From Saonia flava (GTDB lineage: Bacteria > Bacteroidota > Bacteroidia > Flavobacteriales > Flavobacteriaceae), in NCBI RefSeq assembly GCF_011927795.1, contig NZ_JAATJJ010000001.1, forward strand, positions 1,477,397-1,541,396: 64,000 nt of DNA. Reading direction: 5' to 3'. The notes beneath the pieces were generated by a model that saw only the letters and a list, made by a program, of their open reading frames with translations, was not told the origin of the DNA and made no database searches. Shown here in pieces: positions 46,763 to 54,401 of the stretch (its first letter is position 1; each line of letters begins with the position of its first letter). The position numbers and the translations under genes were made by a program.

Positions 46763-47749
46763 ATGGAGGCAACCTTAAAAAGTGATATTTTCAAGAACAG
46801 TATTTATAGGAAAAAATACACTAAGGACTTCTTGACCAAAAAACTGATTGAAAACAGCATTATAGTGGATACCCCACAAGTTACCGGTGTTATCCAGGAA
46901 CTACAGCTCAACGGAATGTTCGTTGTTATGAACACTATGGATGCCCCAGAAGGCTATAGTATTAAGGTGCTTAATGATTTCCCCATGTTTAAATTGCATT
47001 TTGAGATTGCCGGAAACTATAGTTATACCCACAAGGAACAACACAAACCCTTTGTCCAAATACCAGATTTTCATTGCAATCTGTTTTACTTGCCAAGGAC
47101 CAATGGGCTTCTAGAATACAAGGGTTCTCCCAGGCGTACACTTGAAATTATATTTACACCCGGCTTAATTAAAAAACTGGCAGGGGACAACTATAATGAA
47201 CTACTTAAAAAAATAAACAATGTCATTGAAAAGGATAAGCCCTACGTGTTCTGGAAACAGCCCCGTCCCATTTCTTCAGAATTTGGCCAAATTCTGGAAG
47301 ATATCATAGCCTGTCCCTTAACTGGTCATTTAAAAAAAACGTATACACAATCCAAGATTACGACGCTCTTGGTAGATTTATTGGTCGAGGCCAATGGAAA
47401 AGCGAAACCTAGCACAAAGATCAATATACCCAAAACAGACATAGCTGGTCTGCAGATTGTGGAACACCACATAAAGTCCAACTTAAATAAAACGTTGCCC
47501 ATTAAAGAACTGGCTATTATAGCAGGATTTAACGCCTCCAAATTAAAGAGGGATTTTAAACTGGTCTATGGCACCACCCTATTTAAATATATTACCAGGT
47601 TACGTATGGAAAAGGCAAGTGTACTTATACGTAATGAAGGGTTACCGATAGCCCAAGTTGCCTATGAGGTAGGGTATACCAACCCACAACATTTCACCAA
47701 TGCCTTTAAACGGACATTGGGCTATTTGCCAAGCAAACTAAAAAAGTAA
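46763..47749 (+). CDS. AraC family transcriptional regulator (PchR-like)
   Basis: A 328-residue cytoplasmic regulator. The N-terminal part (about 1-220) resembles the effector domain of siderophore-responsive AraC proteins such as PchR (CNLFYLPRTNGLLEYKGSPRRTLEIIFTPGLIKKLAG). The C-terminal part has two helix-turn-helix motifs (LPIKELAIIAGFNASKLKRDFKLVYG and LPIAQVAYEVGYTNPQHFTNAFKRTLG). It is divergent from the receptor operon and very likely activates it when the ferric chelate is present. Paired direct repeats upstream may be its binding site. A terminator of tRNA-derived sequence follows. Confidence 0.9.
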   Translation: MEATLKSDIFKNSIYRKKYTKDFLTKKLIENSIIVDTPQVTGVIQELQLNGMFVVMNTMDAPEGYSIKVLNDFPMFKLHFEIAGNYSYTHKEQHKPFVQIPDFHCNLFYLPRTNGLLEYKGSPRRTLEIIFTPGLIKKLAGDNYNELLKKINNVIEKDKPYVFWKQPRPISSEFGQILEDIIACPLTGHLKKTYTQSKITTLLVDLLVEANGKAKPSTKINIPKTDIAGLQIVEHHIKSNLNKTLPIKELAIIAGFNASKLKRDFKLVYGTTLFKYITRLRMEKASVLIRNEGLPIAQVAYEVGYTNPQHFTNAFKRTLGYLPSKLKK

Positions 47750-47764
47750 TTTTGTAACGTATTC

Positions 47765-47835
47765 ATTGGTACACACCTTTAAGTTCCACCTAGAGTACAG
47801 ATGATTAAAAAGCGAAAGCTTGGGCTTTTTTTTGT
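47765..47835 (+). pseudogene. Decayed partial tRNA-Leu copy and its terminator (candidate att remnant)
   Basis: Compared with tRNA-Leu at 38309: ATTGGTACACAC resembles the D-arm ATTGGTAGACAC; then, after a deletion, TTTAAGTTCCACCTAGAGTA parallels the T-arm/acceptor TTCAAGTCCCGCCTCGAGTA. GAGTACAGATGATT (47793-47806) is identical to 38388-38401, and AGCGAAAGCTTGGG (47811-47824) to 38413-38426. No functional cloverleaf remains. The AAAAAGC/GCTTTTT stem with a T-run still can terminate the upstream regulator gene. Confidence 0.65.
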
Positions 47836-47916
47836 TACGTGAACTTGCCGAAAAAAATAGCATAACACAAAACTTCTAAAATATGGTCGCTCCCCTCGCC
47901 TATTGTTTTAGGTAAA

Positions 47917-47936
47917 GTTCTCTTAGGGCTGAGAAC
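47917..47936 (-). terminator. Weak terminator hairpin of the defence-type operon
   Basis: GTTCTC (47917-47922) and GAGAAC (47931-47936) with an 8-base loop, immediately after the stop of the last gene of the minus-strand operon (47940). Only a short TTTA follows on that strand, so efficiency is uncertain. Confidence 0.4.
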
Positions 47937-47939
47937 ATT

Positions 47940-50285
47940 TTAGTTGCTCAACCTTTCTTGCTGCCATTTATTCAAAATCTCCTTTTTTATCAACCAATCA
48001 TGTATTCTTTTGACATAACCAAAGTCTTCTTCGGATATTTGATCACTGGAAACGTGGGAAACAACATTTCTCAAATCATTAAGTTTAACCCACCATTTAG
48101 TTTTTTCTTCTTTATTAAGGTTCTCTTCTGATGGCATTGTGTAATCAACTTCAAAAAACTTTATCCTCTTATTTTCTTCATTCACATATTGCCAATTTTG
48201 CTGTGCAATCTCTCGATAATGAATCAAATTTAAATTATCCCATTCCTCTGTCTCTTCCTCTTTAATTCTTGTTCTATTCTTTTTTCTCATCCTATCTTCA
48301 GCATCATCCTGAATTTTAATTGGAACACCTTTTTTCCAAGCCCATTCTTCTCCCAAACGCTCATATAACTTTTTCTTAAAATCTTCTCGCATATGCTCTT
48401 CAATATCTTTAATCATTTCAAAAGTCTTGATATTTAGGGCTCGCTCTTGATTTCTAATATAATCCTTCAATCCGACCGGGTTAAAATCAGTATGAACGGC
48501 GCGAACACAGATCTGAAATCTTCTCCAATATCTCGTAGGAGCCGTAGACCCCTTCATATCCTTAAATTTGAGTCTTGTATCCTCATCCATTTCTCTGACA
48601 AAAACAATTAAAGGGTCTAAATACATTTGAGTTTCACTGAATAACTCTTGACTACTATGTTTGTTCGTATCTATTATCCCTGAATGTTCGAGGTGATCAA
48701 GAACATCACTTAACAACAATACTACTGCATAAACCCCTTTATTTACAAATAGAAAGCTATCTTTCTGCAACTCCCAATCCTCCTTCAAACTACTTTTCAA
48801 ATACTCAAACACCAATCTCAGAAATTCATAAGTTTTTTGAAAGGCTTCTTCCAAATCACCTTTATAGAAAAGTCCAAGTTTTTCTATTTTGTCCCTTGTT
48901 ACATTTCCGAAAAAATTACTTTTGATTAATGCAGCCGATAGACTTCCAGGTGTCAGCACTCTATTATCCTCACCTAATGAGACGTAATTGTAAAATGGAG
49001 AATCTTTTTCCTCACCCAAAAAAATAGAAATTCTTGAGCAGAGAGCCTTTAATTGTTCTTTTTTGTTAGAAGATGTCCAAAGTAAGTCTGCGTTCAAAGT
49101 TTCTCTCAAGGTTTTGGGTACAGCTTTTTGATTTTCATTTATTTGCATGAATAAATCAACTTGCTCCTCACGCTTTAAATTGACAAAAGCTACAACGGGT
49201 ATAGAATTAGTTTCACTGTACTTTGTTCCTGCATATCCATAAAGTCTATGTTGTCCATCAATTATATACGCAGACCTATACTTCTTGGGGAGGTATAAAA
49301 CACCCACTTTTGAAATAGCTGTTGGAACCTGCGTATTTGCAGGATCAAATCTTAACCCAGAACCTTTCGCGTCAAGGCTTATAATTATTGAGTTTGGAAA
49401 AAAACCAGATTCCTCTGTAATAAATTCACGAATTTGTTTTAATCTATTTTTTTTGATAATTCTTTGATAGGTAGGCATCATTTTTCGATTGGCTTTACTT
49501 CTGTGCAAAACATAGCCAATTTTCAAAAGTTTATCAGGTTCAATGGAAAATGAATAATAAATGTGGTTGCCCATTTTTCCTTTTATTGCAGGAATTTGAT
49601 TATCTAAATCTGGTATCATATTTCCTGCAAAAAGAGAACCTAGGAGTTGATATCGAGCAGCAATACCTATTTGGCCGAACATTTTGAGGTAATATTCAAT
49701 GGCTTCTTCATCGAGATGTGTTCCTCCAAGATTAGCAAGTCTCTCTGCATCTTTATCCCCTAATGTCTTGTTTTCTGTTGCCAGAATAAACTTGATTCGA
49801 GGTTTATTATTAGGAAACATTTTCTTAATTGAAGTTTCCAGGCCTCCCTTGATTCCCTGATAAGCTTCTAATTCTTTTTTAAAATCCCCTCGGCCATAAT
49901 TCAAAGAGGACTTGCATTCCACATAGATTATAGACTCATCGTCTTTAGCAAATACATCTATTTGTTTAGATAATTCAGGATTTTTTTTGTCGTATGGCAG
50001 GGCAAAAGCCCGGTCTCTATTTAAATGAGTAAAACCTAATTGAGCGAATACACTCCAAACCTTATCTTCAAACAGGATATCATGAGGCTTGGGGCCTTTC
50101 ATTCTGAAAGAATTCTTAAGCTCCCGTTGGATTATCCAGCCTTTTGAAATATATTCTTTTAATACTTCTTCGTCTTTAGGAACATCTTCTAAAACATAAT
50201 CTCTTCTTTTTACTCTTAGAATTTTCACTAATTCATTATCCTTTACAAGGCTTCCTAACAATTTTACTCTTGTATCGTCATCCAT
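47940..50285 (-). CDS. DGQHR domain protein with N-terminal PD-(D/E)XK-like nuclease segment
   Basis: A 781-residue cytoplasmic protein. The ATG at 50285 is preferred to an adjacent in-frame TTG at 50288. Around residues 75-175 lies a restriction-endonuclease-like core: FEDKVWSVFAQLGF, then QIDVFAKDDESIIYVECKSS, giving the D...ExK triad (Asp110, Glu123, Lys125), then FILATENKTL. Residues 255-400 hold the DGQHR domain (IIDGQHRLYGYAG, then VDLFMQINENQKAV) known from DndB-like phosphorothioation regulators. The C-terminal 380 residues are helical and charged, without a recognised domain. It is last in the four-gene operon, 28 bases after the HNH gene. A nuclease or DNA-guarding role is inferred. 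Confidence 0.85.
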   Translation of the reverse strand: MDDDTRVKLLGSLVKDNELVKILRVKRRDYVLEDVPKDEEVLKEYISKGWIIQRELKNSFRMKGPKPHDILFEDKVWSVFAQLGFTHLNRDRAFALPYDKKNPELSKQIDVFAKDDESIIYVECKSSLNYGRGDFKKELEAYQGIKGGLETSIKKMFPNNKPRIKFILATENKTLGDKDAERLANLGGTHLDEEAIEYYLKMFGQIGIAARYQLLGSLFAGNMIPDLDNQIPAIKGKMGNHIYYSFSIEPDKLLKIGYVLHRSKANRKMMPTYQRIIKKNRLKQIREFITEESGFFPNSIIISLDAKGSGLRFDPANTQVPTAISKVGVLYLPKKYRSAYIIDGQHRLYGYAGTKYSETNSIPVVAFVNLKREEQVDLFMQINENQKAVPKTLRETLNADLLWTSSNKKEQLKALCSRISIFLGEEKDSPFYNYVSLGEDNRVLTPGSLSAALIKSNFFGNVTRDKIEKLGLFYKGDLEEAFQKTYEFLRLVFEYLKSSLKEDWELQKDSFLFVNKGVYAVVLLLSDVLDHLEHSGIIDTNKHSSQELFSETQMYLDPLIVFVREMDEDTRLKFKDMKGSTAPTRYWRRFQICVRAVHTDFNPVGLKDYIRNQERALNIKTFEMIKDIEEHMREDFKKKLYERLGEEWAWKKGVPIKIQDDAEDRMRKKNRTRIKEEETEEWDNLNLIHYREIAQQNWQYVNEENKRIKFFEVDYTMPSEENLNKEEKTKWWVKLNDLRNVVSHVSSDQISEEDFGYVKRIHDWLIKKEILNKWQQERLSN

Positions 50286-50313
50286 CAAAATAGGGTGTAT
50301 CCATTAAATAAAT

Positions 50314-51117
50314 TTATCCAGTTTTTTTCTTAACAATTTCATTTAACCATTTATGTGAAATTGCGTAGTCTCTAAAAGCTAGAAACTGTAGGTTTTTATC
50401 TTTGGAATCTCTAATAAACTTTTTAATTATTATGCGTATCTCACTTTCTTGGTCTTGGATTGTGGCATTATCTACTAATGCCGATTCAATATCACGTTCT
50501 AAAATGTCCAATAACCTTCTTCTCTCATCGTTTAAAAAGTCTCTATCGATTTTACATCTTTCAATCGTATAACTAAATCTTTCATCATCTGAAGTTATTT
50601 TTCCATCTTTTTCAAAGGCTATAAATCCTTTGGGGTCATTAATTTCTGGATTGACCATTCTTGGCATTTCAATAACATCATATCCCGCCGAGCTAGTATT
50701 AATTGTCTTGATGCTATCCTCGTGATCTTCAAACATGGCCATGACACCTGAAATATCAAAGTTGGTTCCTTTATTTTGGTTACAAGTGCTGCAAGCCAAT
50801 AACAAATTATCCCAAGAAAAGGCAATCCAATAGTATGTCTTTTTAGGACGATAATGCTCTACATGGTATTGCTCAACTTTCTGTTCACAAAAAGCGCACT
50901 TAGTCTTATAAATATTTGATAAAGCTAATTTTATATCTTTTTTCTTATATCGGCTGTTATATTTATTTTCATCAATATAGCTCTCATTCTTAATTATTTC
51001 TAATCTTCTTTTGTGGGTTGTTTTAGATGTTTGGGGAACACCGTTAGGGAAAAACTCAACTTCAGGTAGTTGCAAAGAATCAGGGATACTTTTTAAGTCC
51101 TTTTCAATCTTAATCAT
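50314..51117 (-). CDS. PtuB-like HNH endonuclease
   Basis: A 267-residue HNH nuclease of the family found in Septu (PtuB) and in some retron modules. The motif is complete: Cys74-x2-Cys77 (CAFC), the His85-x-Glu87-His88-YRPK catalytic strand, Trp102-Asp-Asn104, and Cys109-x2-Cys112-N-x2-K with the start of the helix (LLLACSTCNQNKG). The opening MIKIEKDLKSIPDSL and the segment RYKKKDIKLALSNIYKTKCAFCEQKVEQYHVEHYRPK are typical of the family. Its ATG overlaps the ATPase stop (ATGA). It should cut DNA when triggered by the ATPase. Confidence 0.9.
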   Translation of the reverse strand: MIKIEKDLKSIPDSLQLPEVEFFPNGVPQTSKTTHKRRLEIIKNESYIDENKYNSRYKKKDIKLALSNIYKTKCAFCEQKVEQYHVEHYRPKKTYYWIAFSWDNLLLACSTCNQNKGTNFDISGVMAMFEDHEDSIKTINTSSAGYDVIEMPRMVNPEINDPKGFIAFEKDGKITSDDERFSYTIERCKIDRDFLNDERRRLLDILERDIESALVDNATIQDQESEIRIIIKKFIRDSKDKNLQFLAFRDYAISHKWLNEIVKKKTG

Positions 51118-52907
51118 TCCTTTCCAAGTTCTTCATCAATAATATCGTCAATTAAGGAATCAATTTGATTGTCGGATATGAATTCCTTCCCTTGCTTTTT
51201 TTGCCTGTTCAACTCTATTTCCAATTTCTTGTTGATACGATATAAAAGATATGTCTCACTAGTATTGGAATAATCATTTTCATTGTCCAAACGTGAATTC
51301 TCCAATCCGAATAGTGGAGAGGTTAGCAATGTATTAATCATTAGATGGTTTAAGTCTTTTCGAAAATAAGGCTCGCTTACTCTGGTTTTTCCATCCTCAG
51401 AATTTCTGTATACTCTGTAAATAACGGCATCGTTTGAGGCACCTTGTATTATTGTAGGACTATGAGTAGTAAATATAAACTGGACATTTGGTAATAAGCC
51501 TCTTAATTTTTGTATCAAAACCCTTTGCCATTTGGGATGCAAGTGAAGATCGATTTCGTCCACTAGAACTATTCCATATAATTTCCTAATATCAGTAATA
51601 TCTGACTGATTTTTCTTAAGCCTATATAACAAGTCGGATATAAAAATAACTATGCTCTTATATCCTTCGGAAAGTTGGTCAAAATTCAACTTGGTGCCTT
51701 TTTCTATGAAAGTAACTTCTGAACCTTCAATCTTAACAATTACGTTTTTCTCCAATAGTTCGAAAAACATGTTTTCTAAAAATCGGATAGAAATCGAACT
51801 CGGAATATTTTTTTCTTCTGAGTTCATATTTGAGACATTGATTTCCTTTTCAAATTCAATTAACTTTTGGTCTTTTAACCAAGAAATAGGATTGATAAGG
51901 GTTTCATTACTATCGAAAAGAGACATAAAGCCATATTGTTCTGTGTCATCGGTAGAATATCTTCCCCTATGTGTACCATATGCAAACAAATTACTTAAGT
52001 AACCAACATTTTTATTTCTATAGTTCTTACCAGAGCTATCGACCCCAGACAACTCCATTTCCTTATTTTTTTGAAGAATGTCAACTACTCTGCCCGTCTT
52101 CTCTTTATCGGTTTGCTCCGTAATAAAAAACTTGTTATAAGTAAGATAAATAGCCATCAACACCAATGACTTGCCGTCGCCATTCTCTCCAAGGAAATAT
52201 ACCTCCTTCGCGCCATCAATTTCATTTAAATATGCCTCACTTATTGAAAAAAAATTTTTAATTTTTACTTTCTCTACGTAACTATTAATCGAAATCATAC
52301 GACCTTCTAACCAAGATTTAAATTGGGTTTCAGATACGCTTAGAGTTTTATGGAAATTATTGGAAAAACAAATATTATAGAATTCTGATTCACTTGGTCT
52401 GACTTTAGTTAATCTAGTGACTCTCTCTTCTAGAACTTTCTTGAACAATTTCCCTACTTCTAAATTTTGAAATATTGGAGAAAAATCAAATGGCACTAAC
52501 TTTTCTCTTCGTAAATATGGTTCAGAGGCACCAGATTCGACGAGTGCACTTCTTAAATTCGTATGTTCTTTTCTACCTTCTTCGAATACATAAACACCCT
52601 TCATGCCCCCGGTTGAGTATATTTCCGCAAACTTTTTTATTATCTCACCATGGGTAAAAATTAAAGCAAATAAAGCAAATAATTGCTTTTCACTTGGATA
52701 GTTCTGAATTTCTAACCAATAATGAGGGATTTTATTATCTAGCGATTTCATTCCCAAAAAGGACCTGAGAATGGGTTCGTTAATTGGAGCCTCTTTATTA
52801 ACAAACTTTTTAAGCGTTTCTTCGCTATGAATTACTTCCATGACCTGGACAATGTCATATTTTGTCCAAGAGGTTTTCAATTTTGAAAGATTTACTTCTA
52901 ACGCCAT
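51114..52907 (-). CDS. PtuA-like ABC/AAA ATPase
   Basis: A 597-residue ATPase of the OLD/RecF-like class. The ATG at 52907 lies 4 bases after the methyltransferase stop; an in-frame TTG at 52928 would overlap it. In numbering from that TTG: the fold begins near 220 (VEKVKIKNFFSISEAYL), Walker A is GENGDGKS (247-254), a signature-like LSEGYKS at 419-425, Walker B YGIVLVDEIDLHLHP (451-465) and the switch TTHSP (488-491). The first 210 residues are an extra helical region not seen in short PtuA proteins and may be a sensor. It is translationally coupled to the HNH nuclease, the PtuA-PtuB arrangement. Confidence 0.87.
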   Translation of the reverse strand: MALEVNLSKLKTSWTKYDIVQVMEVIHSEETLKKFVNKEAPINEPILRSFLGMKSLDNKIPHYWLEIQNYPSEKQLFALFALIFTHGEIIKKFAEIYSTGGMKGVYVFEEGRKEHTNLRSALVESGASEPYLRREKLVPFDFSPIFQNLEVGKLFKKVLEERVTRLTKVRPSESEFYNICFSNNFHKTLSVSETQFKSWLEGRMISINSYVEKVKIKNFFSISEAYLNEIDGAKEVYFLGENGDGKSLVLMAIYLTYNKFFITEQTDKEKTGRVVDILQKNKEMELSGVDSSGKNYRNKNVGYLSNLFAYGTHRGRYSTDDTEQYGFMSLFDSNETLINPISWLKDQKLIEFEKEINVSNMNSEEKNIPSSISIRFLENMFFELLEKNVIVKIEGSEVTFIEKGTKLNFDQLSEGYKSIVIFISDLLYRLKKNQSDITDIRKLYGIVLVDEIDLHLHPKWQRVLIQKLRGLLPNVQFIFTTHSPTIIQGASNDAVIYRVYRNSEDGKTRVSEPYFRKDLNHLMINTLLTSPLFGLENSRLDNENDYSNTSETYLLYRINKKLEIELNRQKKQGKEFISDNQIDSLIDDIIDEELGKE

Positions 52908-52911
52908 TTGA

Positions 52912-54132
52912 TTAGATAGGTTTGGCAATTAATAAGTATTCCTTAACTTCCCTAGACTTGTCATCAAATCTTCCCATGGTACTGTGTAGATAGTCAACTT
53001 CTTTTGTATATACTTCAAATTTGTTATTCAAAGTATTTTTAGCTATTTCTAAAATTTCACTTAAACCAATCATGCCAGTATTACTATAACTAAGTACTAA
53101 TTTAAGCCGTTTTTGTAAAACTTTTTCAAACATTTCAGTGAATGCCCCAACCACCTCAGTTCTTTTGCAAAAGGGAGATTGATGACGATCATTTCTATAT
53201 CTTCCCTTGTATTGAATAGTCGGATAATCGTATTTGACCAAAGTTTCTAAAGCGTGATAAAACCTTGAATAATGTACAAACGAGTATGGAGGGTCAGCAT
53301 ATACTAGAGTCCCGTTGGGCAATATATCCAAACAATCTCGATAATCTAATGAAGAAATATTGTGGTTCAATTCATTAGAACCCGTAAACTGGATCAACTC
53401 TTTCAATTTCCTTTTAAAATATGGTTTGATTTTTTTATTTCGACATCCAATAATACTATTCATAGAGTATAGATTATTTGCATCTCTATACTGAGCATAA
53501 TGACCGGTACTTTGTGCATTGTATGCCATTGCAAACATTAAACTAGATAATATTGGAAAGTAAACTGGGGTTTCAAGGTATTCTTCCGCAGCTGTTCGTA
53601 TTGCATCTATCCAAAGGCATTGTTCAAAAGACCAATAGGTTCCAGAATAATTTTTAAGGAATAAATGATTTTCAATATCCTCAAAATTGAAATAAATCAA
53701 TTCTTGTTGCTGTTGTTCCAAAGCATTAAACTCGTTAAGAGTGATGCCCTCTGTATAATTGAACTCAAAATCTGGATATAAGTTTTTTACATTATCTACA
53801 TGAATTTGAGCATTTTCGATAATTGCCTCAGCTAAATCCGGATACTCCTTCCAATCATAATTACCTAAATAAGTTTTAGCGAAAACAGAAGAATATTGTT
53901 GGATATCATTTGAATACATTACAATATTGTGGCCAATAGCACCGCTTAGGACGCTAGTTCCTGCAAATAAATCACAAACAACTTCCCCATCATAAATTTC
54001 ATTTATTGAATCAACCAGATATTTTACTAAATCTCTTTTGGAACCCATATACTTAATTATATGGGGTACACTTTCCTTAAATTCTATTCTTGTCCTTAAT
54101 TCAATGTTATTCTCTTCCGAAACTATGCTCAT
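52912..54132 (-). CDS. D12-class adenine-specific DNA methyltransferase
   Basis: A 406-residue N6-adenine methyltransferase of the Dam/D12 type. Residues 27-33 KYMGSKR and 54-60 DLFAGTS form the SAM-binding motifs (X and I), and YADPPY (278-283) is the catalytic motif IV; NDIQQYS and LVLSYSNTGMIG are further family segments. It is longer than Dam (about 280) by insertions around residues 95-190, which probably form the target-recognition region. It is the first gene of the operon and may mark host DNA for the downstream ATPase and nucleases. The target sequence cannot be told. Confidence 0.9.
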   Translation of the reverse strand: MSIVSEENNIELRTRIEFKESVPHIIKYMGSKRDLVKYLVDSINEIYDGEVVCDLFAGTSVLSGAIGHNIVMYSNDIQQYSSVFAKTYLGNYDWKEYPDLAEAIIENAQIHVDNVKNLYPDFEFNYTEGITLNEFNALEQQQQELIYFNFEDIENHLFLKNYSGTYWSFEQCLWIDAIRTAAEEYLETPVYFPILSSLMFAMAYNAQSTGHYAQYRDANNLYSMNSIIGCRNKKIKPYFKRKLKELIQFTGSNELNHNISSLDYRDCLDILPNGTLVYADPPYSFVHYSRFYHALETLVKYDYPTIQYKGRYRNDRHQSPFCKRTEVVGAFTEMFEKVLQKRLKLVLSYSNTGMIGLSEILEIAKNTLNNKFEVYTKEVDYLHSTMGRFDDKSREVKEYLLIAKPI

Positions 54133-54401
54133 AGGTCTTTACCCCTCTTTTTTGATGATGGTTCAACTACTCCCAAAAATAAGGATAGAATTAGGTATAA
54201 ATATTTAAAACAATAAAAATTTACTTACGATTTCTTAACAATATCATTTTATCCATTCCACACACATTGCCCTCCCTCCTACCGTCGGCTTGTATAACTA
54301 GTGTTCTATACCTTCTGAAAGAAGTTTTTAGAAAGAAAAGAGATGAGTTAATAGCTTTTTTTACTCACTTTTCAATTCTAAACTTTTGCCATTGTTAGGT
54401 T

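Noticed and set aside
50314-51117. Possible retron, because the HNH family is often named after retrons
   Set aside because: No reverse transcriptase gene or msr/msd-like RNA is visible next to it; the ATPase-HNH pair fits Septu better.
52907-52928. Overlap of the ATPase and methyltransferase reading frames
   Set aside because: The overlap depends on a TTG start at 52928; the ATG at 52907 removes it and leaves a 4-base gap.
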